A program made the position numbers and the translations under genes. This document shows positions 16,431-24,824 of a stretch of 64,000 nucleotides of DNA, one piece after another (position 1 is the stretch's first letter; every line of letters begins with the position of its first letter). The notes beneath the pieces were generated by a model. That model saw nothing but the letters and a program-made list of their open reading frames with translations, made no database searches and was not told the origin of the DNA. The stretch comes from Pontibacter pudoricolor (GTDB taxonomy: Bacteria > Bacteroidota > Bacteroidia > Cytophagales > Hymenobacteraceae): contig NZ_CP048106.1 of NCBI RefSeq assembly GCF_010092985.1, positions 3,224,001-3,288,000 on the forward strand, read 5' to 3'.

Positions 16431-18266
16431 ATGTGCGGAATTGTAGCATACGTTGGGCATAGAGATGCTTGCCCTATAATTATCAAAGGCTTAAAGCGCC
16501 TGGAGTATAGAGGTTACGATAGTGCAGGCATTGCACTTATGAACGGTGAACTGAATGTTTACAAGAAAAAGGGCAAGGTAAGCGAACTTGAAGCTTTTAT
16601 AGCCGATAAAAATGTACACGGCAATATTGGCATGGGCCACACCCGCTGGGCTACCCACGGCGAGCCTAACGATGTAAATGCGCACCCGCATTACTCTACA
16701 TCGGGCAAAATTGCCATCATTCACAACGGTATTATCGAGAACTATGCCTCCCTTAAAACACTGCTTTTAGAGAAAGGCCATACGTTCCAGTCAGATACAG
16801 ACTCTGAAGTTTTCATTAACCTGATCGAAGACATCCGCACCACTACAAGCTGTTCTTTAGTTGAGGCGGTACGCCTGGCGCTTCATGAAGTAGTAGGTGC
16901 TTATGCTATAGTTGTACTCTCTAAAGATGATCCGAACCAGTTGATTGCTGCACGCAAAGGCAGCCCACTGGTAGTTGGAGTTGGCGAAGGCGAATACTTC
17001 TTTGCTTCTGATGCTACACCAATCATTGAGTATACCAATGATGTGATCTATCTTAATGATTTTGAGATTGCAGTAGTTAAAGATGGTGAACTGGATATCC
17101 GTACAAAAGAGGACGTAAAGCAGACACCTTATATCCAGCGATTGGAGCTTGAACTGGAGTCAATTGAAAAAGGCGGTTACGAGCACTTTATGCTGAAAGA
17201 GATATTTGAGCAGCCTCGCTCGATACTCGACAGCATGCGTGGCCGCATGATCGCAGAGAGCAACCACCTGATGATGGGCGGTATCCGTGAGTATGAAAAT
17301 AAATTTGCAAATGCCCAGCGTATACTTATAGTTGCCTGCGGTACATCATGGCATGCCGGCCTGGTAGCAGAATACCTGATCGAAGATCTGGCGCGCATAC
17401 CTGTAGAGGTCGAATATGCTTCTGAATTCCGCTACCGCAACCCGATCGTTAACGAAAACGACATTGTGATTGCCATTTCGCAGTCCGGTGAAACAGCAGA
17501 TACATTAGCAGCGATAGAACTGGCCAAATCTAAAGGTGCCACTATTTTTGGCGTATGTAACGTAGTTGGTTCATCTATAGCGCGCGCTACCGATGCTGGT
17601 GCTTATACACACGCCGGCCCTGAGATTGGTGTGGCTTCTACAAAAGCATTTACGGCGCAGGTAACAGTGCTTACCCTTATTGCCATGATGATCGGCAGCA
17701 AGCGAGGTACTATTGAAACGTCTAAACTGTATGAGCTGATCGCTGAACTGGAGCAAATTCCGGCTAAAGTAGAGCAGACACTTAAACTGGATAAGCAGAT
17801 CGAAGAAATTTCAGCTATCTACAAAGACGTAACTAACTTCCTGTACCTGGGTCGTGGTTATAACTTCCCGGTTGCCCTGGAAGGTGCGCTTAAGCTGAAA
17901 GAAATCTCTTACATACACGCGGAAGGTTATCCTGCAGCAGAAATGAAGCACGGCCCGATTGCCCTGATTGATGAGCACATGCCGGTTGTAGTTATTGCTA
18001 CAAAAGACAGCTCTTATGAGAAGATCGTATCGAATATACAGGAAGTGAAGGCACGTAAAGGTAAAGTAATTGCCATCGTTACCGAAGGTGATACAACTAT
18101 ACCGGCCATGGCTGACCACGTGATCGAGATACCTGAAACCAGCGAGCACCTGATGCCATTACTGTCTGTAGTGCCACTTCAGTTGTTATCTTACCACATT
18201 GCGGTAATGCGTGGTTGCAACGTAGATCAGCCTCGTAACCTGGCAAAATCAGTAACAGTAGAGTAA
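16431..18266 (+). CDS. glmS: Glutamine--fructose-6-phosphate aminotransferase (isomerizing)
   Basis: 611 residues, full length. Makes glucosamine-6-phosphate, entry to UDP-GlcNAc for peptidoglycan and lipid A. Class II glutaminase domain with catalytic Cys2 after Met removal (MCGIVAYVG), RWATHGEPN and RKGSPL; then two SIS sugar-isomerase domains with VACGTSWHAG, SQSGETADT and the C-terminal LAKSVTVE. I see no glmS ribozyme upstream (only 85 bp, mostly the terminator). Confidence 0.98.
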   Translation: MCGIVAYVGHRDACPIIIKGLKRLEYRGYDSAGIALMNGELNVYKKKGKVSELEAFIADKNVHGNIGMGHTRWATHGEPNDVNAHPHYSTSGKIAIIHNGIIENYASLKTLLLEKGHTFQSDTDSEVFINLIEDIRTTTSCSLVEAVRLALHEVVGAYAIVVLSKDDPNQLIAARKGSPLVVGVGEGEYFFASDATPIIEYTNDVIYLNDFEIAVVKDGELDIRTKEDVKQTPYIQRLELELESIEKGGYEHFMLKEIFEQPRSILDSMRGRMIAESNHLMMGGIREYENKFANAQRILIVACGTSWHAGLVAEYLIEDLARIPVEVEYASEFRYRNPIVNENDIVIAISQSGETADTLAAIELAKSKGATIFGVCNVVGSSIARATDAGAYTHAGPEIGVASTKAFTAQVTVLTLIAMMIGSKRGTIETSKLYELIAELEQIPAKVEQTLKLDKQIEEISAIYKDVTNFLYLGRGYNFPVALEGALKLKEISYIHAEGYPAAEMKHGPIALIDEHMPVVVIATKDSSYEKIVSNIQEVKARKGKVIAIVTEGDTTIPAMADHVIEIPETSEHLMPLLSVVPLQLLSYHIAVMRGCNVDQPRNLAKSVTVE

Positions 18267-18286
18267 TCTATAGTTGTTATAAAATG

Positions 18287-18317
18287 AAAAGGAGACTTTA
18301 ACAGGTCTCCTTTTTTG
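18287..18317 (+). terminator. Rho-independent terminator of glmS
   Basis: AAAAGGAGAC paired with GTCTCCTTTT and a run of T. Confidence 0.9.
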
Positions 18318-18376
18318 TTTTATGCTTATAATTGAACCTATAGTTTAGCTTGCCCTGGCTCGCGAATGTCAACCTG

Positions 18377-18531
18377 CCCTCGCTCGCGTCCCGCGAGAGT
18401 GAGCTACAAGTGACGTCCCGCCACGTCAATCGTCAAAAACATAAAACTATAGTTTAGTAGCGAAACTAAACTATAGTTGAAAGCGGCCAGAGGCCGAATT
18501 ATAGCTCACACTCGCGGGACGCGAGCGAGGG
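18377..18531. repeat. 155-bp nested palindrome between glmS and the 3HCDH-like gene
   Basis: Outer arms of 29 bp (18377-18405 and 18503-18531) are inverted copies with 28 of 29 matches. Inside lies a perfect 13-bp inverted repeat (AACTATAGTTTAG 18445-18457 with its complement 18466-18478, 8-base loop). High-GC outer arms differ from the AT-rich inner arm. No ORF. Confidence 0.8.
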
Positions 18532-18545
18532 GAACCTACTTATAA

Positions 18546-19229
18546 CTATAGTTCAAACTTCTCCCCTTTCAGGTATTTTGCCTTCAGCAGCGGGCAAACT
18601 TTATAGCGTTCTTCTTTGGTGTCTTCGTAAACCGCCTGCAGTACGTTATACACATTTTCTATCCCGATAAGATTAGCCCATTCAAAAGGCCCTTTCGGAT
18701 AATTTGTCCCCAGTTTCATCCCCAGGTCAATATCCTCTATCCCGGCTGTTTGCTCCTGCAAAGTATAGCACGCCTCATTTATGATCATGCAAATAATGCG
18801 GGGCGTAACCATGCCTGTGCGGTCAGCAACTATAAGATACTCAGCACCCAGCTCGTTGCAAACCTCTATCAGCTTAGATTCAGAACTTTTATCGAACAGA
18901 CTTACTTCCAGCACCGGGCGATTGAAAAGAGACGGCAGTCCATTGAAACCAATTAAGGTACATGGCTTTTTTACTCCGGAAGCTTTTACGAGTGCTGCCA
19001 GCTGTATAGTGGCAGCGTTACAGAAAACTACTTGCTCAGGCGAATAGAGGCTCAGGCGTTCCGGCTCTTGGTGCAGCAGGAAATCGAATACAACATCTGA
19101 TGGGCCTAACTGCTCGTCGATAATGCTATGGCTTTGCAGGAAAGTAAATTGCGTGCCGTTGCTTGTTTCCGGAAACTTTTGTCTGAACTCTGCGGCCATT
19201 TGGGGGCCAGCCAAAACAAGTATGTGCAT
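18546..19229 (-). CDS. 3-hydroxyacyl-CoA dehydrogenase C-terminal-domain protein
   Basis: 227 residues from the ATG at 19229 (MHILVLAG). The longer frame from 19283 would cross the divergent ridA start and add an atypical leader. The C-terminal 100 residues match the 3HCDH C-terminal domain (IICMIINEACYTLQE, DIDLGMKLGTNYPKGPFEWANLIG). The N-terminal part is short and lacks a clear GxGxxG NAD motif (it reads LVLAGPQMA), so dehydrogenase activity is doubtful. Such shortened proteins occur in Bacteroidota. Divergent from ridA. Confidence 0.82.
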   Translation of the reverse strand: MHILVLAGPQMAAEFRQKFPETSNGTQFTFLQSHSIIDEQLGPSDVVFDFLLHQEPERLSLYSPEQVVFCNAATIQLAALVKASGVKKPCTLIGFNGLPSLFNRPVLEVSLFDKSSESKLIEVCNELGAEYLIVADRTGMVTPRIICMIINEACYTLQEQTAGIEDIDLGMKLGTNYPKGPFEWANLIGIENVYNVLQAVYEDTKEERYKVCPLLKAKYLKGEKFEL

Positions 19230-19236
19230 AATTCTG

Positions 19237-19244
19237 TACTTTTG
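19237..19244 (+). promoter_or_regulatory. -7 element TACTTTTG of ridA
   Basis: Exact TAnnTTTG 33 bases before the ridA start codon; no clear TTTG at the -33 position. Confidence 0.55.
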
Positions 19245-19276
19245 ATGGTAAAGATAAACATTTAAACTTATCCAGA

Positions 19277-19657
19277 ATGGCACATACTATCGTTAACTCA
19301 CAGAATGCCCCGGCCCCAATAGGGCCTTACAGCCAGGCAACTATGGCCAACGGCGTACTTTATGTTTCGGGTCAGATACCGCTTAACCAGCAAACCGGTG
19401 AACTGGTAACCGGCAGCATCGAAGACGAAACGCACATGGTGATGAAGAACCTGCAGTTCATCCTGAACGAAGCGGGTATGGACTTCAGTAACGTTGTGAA
19501 ATGCAGCATTTTTGTAAAGGACCTGAACAACTTCGGAAAGATAAACGAAACCTACGGCAGCTACTTTACCAGCAACCCACCCGCCCGAGAAACTGTAGAA
19601 GTTAGCCGCCTGCCAAAAGATGTGAATGTAGAGATTTCTTGTATTGCGGTGAAATAG
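19277..19657 (+). CDS. ridA: RidA/YjgF family reactive-intermediate deaminase
   Basis: 126 residues, family length. Hydrolyses reactive enamine/imine intermediates (for example 2-aminoacrylate) to protect PLP enzymes. Full-family motifs: APAPIGPYSQA, LYVSGQIPL, and the C-terminal NPPARETVEVSRLPKDVNVEI, with the Arg that binds the substrate carboxylate. Trimeric cytosolic enzyme in the family. Confidence 0.95.
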   Translation: MAHTIVNSQNAPAPIGPYSQATMANGVLYVSGQIPLNQQTGELVTGSIEDETHMVMKNLQFILNEAGMDFSNVVKCSIFVKDLNNFGKINETYGSYFTSNPPARETVEVSRLPKDVNVEISCIAVK

Positions 19658-19684
19658 AACTTGATTAAAGACTTTTTGACAAAG

Positions 19685-19732
19685 GACAAAAGACGCAGGA
19701 TTTATAGTTCTGTGTCTTTTGTCTTTTTTTTT
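19685..19732 (+). terminator. Rho-independent terminator of ridA
   Basis: GACAAAAGACGCAG pairs with CTGTGTCTTTTGTC (one mismatch) and is followed by a long T tract. Confidence 0.85.
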
Positions 19733-19831
19733 GTCTGTACCGGTATTAATGGGGGTAAAGGATTGACAAGATCTGGCTTCGGTTTATAGTTGAGGGGGAG
19801 GGCTTTATAGTTACTGGCCCGTTCGCTGCTT

Positions 19832-19940
19832 CGGACATCCTTGTCCGAAACCCATCTGCCTGCGGACGTCCACGTCCACGTTATCTAAACTCCAGGGACA
19901 CAGATGTCCCCTACAAAATACTTCCAGACAAGGATGTCCG
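19832..19940. repeat. Inverted-repeat element between ridA and yihY
   Basis: GGACATCCTTGTC (19833-19845) recurs in perfect inverted form at 19927-19939. The DNA between carries further short palindromes (GGACGTCCACGTCC, GGGACACAGATGTCCC). No gene. Confidence 0.7.
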
Positions 19941-20016
19941 GAAGAGCAGAGAGCAGGCTTTATAGTACAGCCTATAATTCTATAGTTAAATCAAAAACTT
20001 TTTAACTTTTTAACTC

Positions 20017-21036
20017 CTAAATATTGGCTCCCTGTTCTCTCTCGGTTTCTTCTGGTGGCAATATAGGCTCTTCTTCGCTTCCGTATACTTCCCGTTCGTG
20101 TTTGCCGGGTTCTGCGTTTACCGCTGAGTTGCCAACTTCAATTTCCTGCCTTATAACGCGTACCGCATAGGTAGCCGGGTAAATGTTATGGCCATACTTG
20201 CGGGAGTACACAAACGTAAATACAGCCCCGAAAAAAATGATCTGGGAAGTAAAGAAAACCCACGTTAAAATAATCACAACTGACCCGGCCGCCCCATAAA
20301 CCGAACCCACCTCGTTTTTGCCCAGGTAAAACCCGATAATTCCCCTGAAAAGCGAGAAAAGCAGCGCTGTAACTATAGCTCCCACCCACACATCGCGCCA
20401 TTTTATTTTGGCATCCGGCAGAAACTTATAAATACAGCCAAACAGAAAAGACATCATCACCAAACTCGACATAAAATTTGCCAAGTGCAGCACATACACG
20501 ATCCAGCCGGAAAAACGTGCCGTCAGGAAGTCGCCGATAATAACCAGAACAGCATTAGCCAGCAGCGATAACAAAAGTATAATCGTAATAACCAGGATCA
20601 TCCCGAAGGACAGGGCGCGATCGAGCAAGAGTTTCAGGTAGCCGCGTTTGGGCTTGGGCTTTACATACCATATCTCGTTCAGGGAATCCTGCAGCGAAAC
20701 AAATAGCCCGGTTGCCGCGATAAATAAAGCCACGCCGCCAACTATAGCTGCTAAATTCAGGTTAGTGAAAGCATTTACACTTTCCACCATCTTCTGTACC
20801 GCATACGCTCCTTCCGAACCGATCAGTTCTTTAATTTTATAGTAGATCTCCCCCGATACGGCCTGCTCTTCCAGGAAATAGCCGCTGGCACTGATAATAA
20901 TGATAAGCATGGGCGGCAAGGCAAAAATGGTATAGTAAGCCAGCGCCGCTCCTTTCTGAAAAGAGTTGTTATCGAGAAACTCCAGCCATGTTTCCTCAAG
21001 CAGGAGCCAGATCATAAGAAGTCGGGAGCGTAACAT
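20017..21036 (-). CDS. YihY/BrkB family inner-membrane protein
   Basis: 339 residues. Six transmembrane segments (roughly residues 26-48, 94-113, 138-162, 182-205, 213-238, 246-273) and the family-typical KGAALAYYTIFALPPMLI and YKFLPDAKIKWRDVWVGAI segments. A charged, probably disordered tail of about 50 residues follows. Family members were once called ribonuclease BN; that is not supported, and the function is unknown. Stands alone, divergent from gltX. Confidence 0.92.
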   Translation of the reverse strand: MLRSRLLMIWLLLEETWLEFLDNNSFQKGAALAYYTIFALPPMLIIIISASGYFLEEQAVSGEIYYKIKELIGSEGAYAVQKMVESVNAFTNLNLAAIVGGVALFIAATGLFVSLQDSLNEIWYVKPKPKRGYLKLLLDRALSFGMILVITIILLLSLLANAVLVIIGDFLTARFSGWIVYVLHLANFMSSLVMMSFLFGCIYKFLPDAKIKWRDVWVGAIVTALLFSLFRGIIGFYLGKNEVGSVYGAAGSVVIILTWVFFTSQIIFFGAVFTFVYSRKYGHNIYPATYAVRVIRQEIEVGNSAVNAEPGKHEREVYGSEEEPILPPEETEREQGANI

Positions 21037-21213
21037 CCGGGCCGGTTTTTAGCTATGCGTACTTAGGCTGATACGCAAATGCCTGATATTGTTTGTACTT
21101 GTCATAGCACGTATAAAGTATAACATCAAATGAAGGTGCAGGTTATACTTACGATTACATACTTTATTTTGTAAATTGCGCCCGAATTACAAGATTACAA
21201 GAGACGACCATAC

Positions 21214-22758
21214 ATGGAAAGAGAAGTTAGAGTACGCTTTGCCCCGAGCCCGACCGGGCCACTTCATATAGGCGGTGTTCGCACGGCCCTTTACAACTAC
21301 CTGCTGGCCCGCAAAACCGGCGGCAAAATGATACTTAGGATAGAGGATACAGACCAGAACCGTTTTGTGCCTGGTGCTGAAGACTATATTCGTCAGTCGC
21401 TGGAGTGGTGTGGCATTGAGCTGGATGAAAGCCCATGGAACGGTGGCCCATATGCGCCTTACCGCCAGTCGGAGCGCAAGCCGATGTACATGCAGTATGC
21501 CATGCAGCTTATTGACGCCGGCCATGCCTACTATGCGTTTGATACCGCCGAAGAACTGGATGCAATGCGTGAGCGCCTGAAGGCTGCCAAAGTAGCGACG
21601 CCACAGTACAACGCCATTACCCGCGCAACTATGCGCAACTCGCTTACCATGCCCGAAGATGAAGTAAAAAAGCTTCTGGAGTCTGGTGCCCCATATGTGA
21701 TCCGTTTAAAAGTACCGCGCAAAGAAGAGATCCGCTTAAAAGACATGATCCGTGGTTGGGTGATGGTACATTCTTCTTCTATTGATGATAAAGTATTGAT
21801 GAAGTCGGATGGCATGCCAACGTACCATTTGGCTAACATTGTGGATGACCACCTGATGAAGATTACGCACGTAATTCGTGGAGAAGAGTGGTTGCCATCT
21901 GCGCCGCTGCACGTGCTGCTTTACCGCTACTTAGGTTGGGAGGCTACCATGCCTGAGTTTGCACACTTACCATTACTATTGAAGCCGGACGGAAACGGAA
22001 AACTGAGCAAGCGCGACGGCGATAAACTGGGCTTCCCGGTATTCCCGCTGCACTGGCAGGATCCGTTTACAGGCGAAATATCTTCTGGTTACCGCGAGGC
22101 TGGTTATTTGCCGGATGCTTTCGTTAACTTCCTGGCCTTCCTGGGCTGGAACCCGGGCACGCAGCAGGAGATCTTCTCGATGGAAGAGCTGGCAAACGAA
22201 TTTTCAGTAGAGCGTATCGGTAAGTCAGGCACCCGTTTTGATATTCAGAAAGCCCGTTGGTTTAACGAGCAGTACCTGCGTGCCAAGCCTGACAGCGAAT
22301 TAGCAGGTTTCCTGTTAACTGCTTTAGAAGAGCATAATATTTCCTGCAGCCAGGAGAAGGCAGAGAAAGTAGCCGGCCTGATGAAAGAGCGCGTAAGCTT
22401 CCCGCAGGATTTCTGGAAAGAAGCAGCTTATTTCTTTGTTGCCCCGGAAGAGTATAACGAGAAAGTTGCTTCTAAAAAGTGGAATGCCCAGTCGGTTGCT
22501 GTGTTTGAGCAGTTTAAGAACGAGTTGCCAACTATAGCAGACTATAACGCTGATTCAGTAAAAGAGCTGCTGACAACTATACTGGAGCGCAACGGCATGA
22601 AGATTGGCCAGGTAATGCAGGCCCTTCGCCTTGCCGTGACCGGTGCCGAAGCTGGTCCGGATCTGATGCAGATCATCGAGATAATTGGCCGCGAGGAAAC
22701 GATAACCCGCATCGAAACGGCCATTGCAAAACTTAGCCAGTACGCTACTGCTGAGTAA
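21214..22758 (+). CDS. gltX: Glutamyl-tRNA synthetase
   Basis: 514 residues. Class I synthetase: HIGH motif HIG at 18-20 (PSPTGPLHIGG), KMSKS-equivalent KLSKR near residue 263, VIRGEEWLPS and the anticodon-binding C-terminal helices (GMKIGQVMQALRLAV). It charges tRNA-Glu. Single gene with its own terminator. Confidence 0.98.
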   Translation: MEREVRVRFAPSPTGPLHIGGVRTALYNYLLARKTGGKMILRIEDTDQNRFVPGAEDYIRQSLEWCGIELDESPWNGGPYAPYRQSERKPMYMQYAMQLIDAGHAYYAFDTAEELDAMRERLKAAKVATPQYNAITRATMRNSLTMPEDEVKKLLESGAPYVIRLKVPRKEEIRLKDMIRGWVMVHSSSIDDKVLMKSDGMPTYHLANIVDDHLMKITHVIRGEEWLPSAPLHVLLYRYLGWEATMPEFAHLPLLLKPDGNGKLSKRDGDKLGFPVFPLHWQDPFTGEISSGYREAGYLPDAFVNFLAFLGWNPGTQQEIFSMEELANEFSVERIGKSGTRFDIQKARWFNEQYLRAKPDSELAGFLLTALEEHNISCSQEKAEKVAGLMKERVSFPQDFWKEAAYFFVAPEEYNEKVASKKWNAQSVAVFEQFKNELPTIADYNADSVKELLTTILERNGMKIGQVMQALRLAVTGAEAGPDLMQIIEIIGREETITRIETAIAKLSQYATAE

Positions 22759-22779
22759 GCAACCCGAGCTATAAACCAG

Positions 22780-22812
22780 AAGGCTGATCCGTAAATGGGT
22801 CAGCCTTTTTTA
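22780..22812 (+). terminator. Rho-independent terminator of gltX
   Basis: AAGGCTGATCC/GGGTCAGCCTT hairpin with a six-base loop and T tract. Confidence 0.9.
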
Positions 22813-22897
22813 TTGCGCCAAACTATAGCCGGCCGTGCAAACCGTAACTATTTACCTGTTTCTACTTATAACATCAGGGAATACAAACTATAAAACC

Positions 22898-23251
22898 ATG
22901 GCCAGAAATAAGAAACCCGATAAAAGCAAAAAGAAATCTAAAGTGCATAAAGACCTGGAAGGCTTTGAGATAAAGGTAAACGAGCACGGTGAGATCATCT
23001 CTAACTATAGCATTGATAAGATTAACGAGTTCTTGAACAAGAATGTAGACGACAAGAAGCTAGTGAAGCGCGATGCCGCCGAAAAAGCCAGGCGTGAAGA
23101 GGAAGAAGAATACCATGTAGAGGAAGGCGAAGAAGTAGAAGAAACAGACGAGGACTTTGTACGGGGTACCAGTGCTGTGTCGGATGATGAAGACGATCTG
23201 CCTGTAAAGCCAAAACGCAAAGCCGCTGACGAAGACGAGGAAGAAGATTAA
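22898..23251 (+). CDS. Small highly charged hypothetical protein
   Basis: 117 residues from ATG 22898; the frame is open to 22835 but the added residues look like a shadow. Lysine-rich at the start (ARNKKPDKSKKKSK), then a short conserved-looking core (FEIKVNEHGEIISNYSIDKINEFLNKNV) and a very acidic tail (EEEEEYHVEEGEEVEE...). The core resembles small proteins found downstream of gltX in Cytophagales. No known fold. The stop codon lies inside a copy of AACTATAGTT. Confidence 0.7.
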   Translation: MARNKKPDKSKKKSKVHKDLEGFEIKVNEHGEIISNYSIDKINEFLNKNVDDKKLVKRDAAEKARREEEEEYHVEEGEEVEETDEDFVRGTSAVSDDEDDLPVKPKRKAADEDEEED

Positions 23252-23361
23252 CTATAGTTTATTGTTGCTTCACTAACCAATAGCGCAAGTTAAACTATAG
23301 TTGCTACTCAATTTCTGCTATTTTCTTATCTTGCTGTACTATAACAAATCAGGATCTGACT

Positions 23362-24129
23362 ATGAGAAACTCACATGAAATTGACTACAAGATTTTTGGC
23401 AACGACATACAAGTGCTGGAGATTGAGCTCGACCCGCAGGAAACGGTAATTGCTGAAGCCGGCGCAATGGTGTACATGGAAGAAGGCATTGATTTCCAGA
23501 CCAAAATGGGCGACGGCTCTAACCCCAGCCAGGGCTTTTTAGGAAAGCTGGTATCGGCAGGTAGCCGCCTTATTACCGGCGAGTCATTGTTTATGACGCA
23601 CTTTACCCACATGGGGCATGGCAAAAGCCGTGTTGCATTCTCTGCCCCTTACCCAGGCACTATATTGCCAGTAGATCTAACAACGGTACGCAACCGCACG
23701 CTCATCACACAAAAAGATGCTTTCCTGGCAGCTGCGTTGGGCACTAAGCTCAGCATCCACTTTAACCAGCGTTTAGGAGCTGGCTTTTTCGGTGGCGAAG
23801 GCTTTATACTGCAGAAGATGCAAGGCGATGGCATGGCCTTTATACACGCCGGCGGAACTATAGTTGAGAAACAGCTGAACAACGAAACCCTGAGAGTAGA
23901 TACAGGCTGTGTAGTTGCTTTCGAAGAAGGGATAGATTTTAGCGTGCAGCGTGCCGGCGGCTTAAAGTCGATGATCTTTGGTGGCGAAGGTTTGTTTTTG
24001 GCTACCCTGCGTGGTACTGGCCGCGTTTGGCTACAATCTATGCCTGTTAAGAAACTGATTCAGGCACTGATGCCACAAGGCGAAAACGCTAAAAAAGAAG
24101 GCAGCATTTTGAGTAGCTTCCTGGAGTAG
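23362..24129 (+). CDS. AIM24/TIGR00266 family protein
   Basis: 255 residues of tandem beta-prism-like repeats: [46 protein letters not shown] and [22 protein letters not shown] are classic for the family named after yeast Aim24. Cytosolic, no signal peptide. Function unknown in bacteria; the family is widespread and often constitutive. Confidence 0.92.
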   Translation: MRNSHEIDYKIFGNDIQVLEIELDPQETVIAEAGAMVYMEEGIDFQTKMGDGSNPSQGFLGKLVSAGSRLITGESLFMTHFTHMGHGKSRVAFSAPYPGTILPVDLTTVRNRTLITQKDAFLAAALGTKLSIHFNQRLGAGFFGGEGFILQKMQGDGMAFIHAGGTIVEKQLNNETLRVDTGCVVAFEEGIDFSVQRAGGLKSMIFGGEGLFLATLRGTGRVWLQSMPVKKLIQALMPQGENAKKEGSILSSFLE

Positions 24130-24206
24130 CAACTAACAAACTATAAAACTATAGTTTGAAAACAGGATCATACTGTGTATTTTCAGATATATCCAACCCA
24201 ACAACT

Positions 24207-24413
24207 ATGACGATAGAAATTAGAAATGCATGGAGTATTTTGAATAATGGGTTAACCTTTATAAATCTCATTCTCCTTGGGCTGGTTACAGGAAATAGAG
24301 TTAGTTATAAAGCTAGCAGAGACAAGAAAACTCCGGTACTAGCAAACGTTCTGCTCTTAGTAGTACTTGGCCTGGGACTATTTGCTGCCATTTACAAGTT
24401 ATTAAAACTATAG
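24207..24413 (+). CDS. Small two-helix membrane protein
   Basis: 68 residues from ATG 24207. Two hydrophobic helices (about 10-28 and 44-64) joined by a basic loop (NRVSYKASRDKKTP). No homologue recognised. The upstream extension to 24156 includes an AACTATAGTT copy and is not convincing. Its stop codon TAG is part of another AACTATAG copy. Low GC relative to neighbours. Confidence 0.5.
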   Translation: MTIEIRNAWSILNNGLTFINLILLGLVTGNRVSYKASRDKKTPVLANVLLLVVLGLGLFAAIYKLLKL

Positions 24414-24442
24414 TCTGGCACATCAAACTATAGTTTTAAAAC

Positions 24443-24480
24443 AAACAGCCCCGGCAGGTTAATACTTGCCGGGGCTGTTT
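24443..24480. terminator. Strong hairpin, probable bidirectional terminator
   Basis: 16-bp stem AAACAGCCCCGGCAGG with its complement (one wobble) and loop TTAATA. GC-rich stem, but only a short T run on either side. Confidence 0.65.
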
Positions 24481-24493
24481 GCTATCTTTCCTG

Positions 24494-24738
24494 CCGCAAG
24501 TTTAGCTTAAGCGTAACTAGTGGCTGGGATTGGTGCCTGTTTGTAACTGGCTCTCTGCACAAGCAGAAATCATCGGCTGCTGGGTTTATAGTTCAGCTTT
24601 GACAACTATAGTTCAAGTTAATCTATAAACTACAGTTTTATAGTTACAGCTATCACAGCTTTTGCTTTTTCAAAGAAAAGCCAGTTACAAACTGGCGGCC
24701 ATATTCAACCACAAGTTACGCTTAAGCTAAACTTGCGG
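24494..24738. repeat. MITE-like palindromic element, copy A
   Basis: 245 bp with 30-bp terminal inverted repeats (24494-24523 and 24709-24738; 29 of 30 matches), starting CCGCAAGTTTAGC. A second nested inverted repeat of 17 bp lies at 24535-24551/24680-24696 (16 matches). Copy B is at 58585-58825. No ORF, so it would need a transposase in trans if it is mobile. Confidence 0.85.
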
Positions 24739-24772
24739 TATAAAGCATATATAGTTCTGCTCGCAAGCAAAA

Positions 24773-24798
24773 GGAGACGCAAGGTATTACGTCTCTAC
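24773..24798. repeat. GAGACGCAA/TTGCGTCTC palindrome
   Basis: GAGACG...CGTCTC inverted pair ending in TAC. Related copies occur at 48018-48041, 58883-58907 and 61048-61071. Confidence 0.6.
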
Positions 24799-24824
24799 AT
24801 TCCTGTTAATCCCAAAAATCTATT

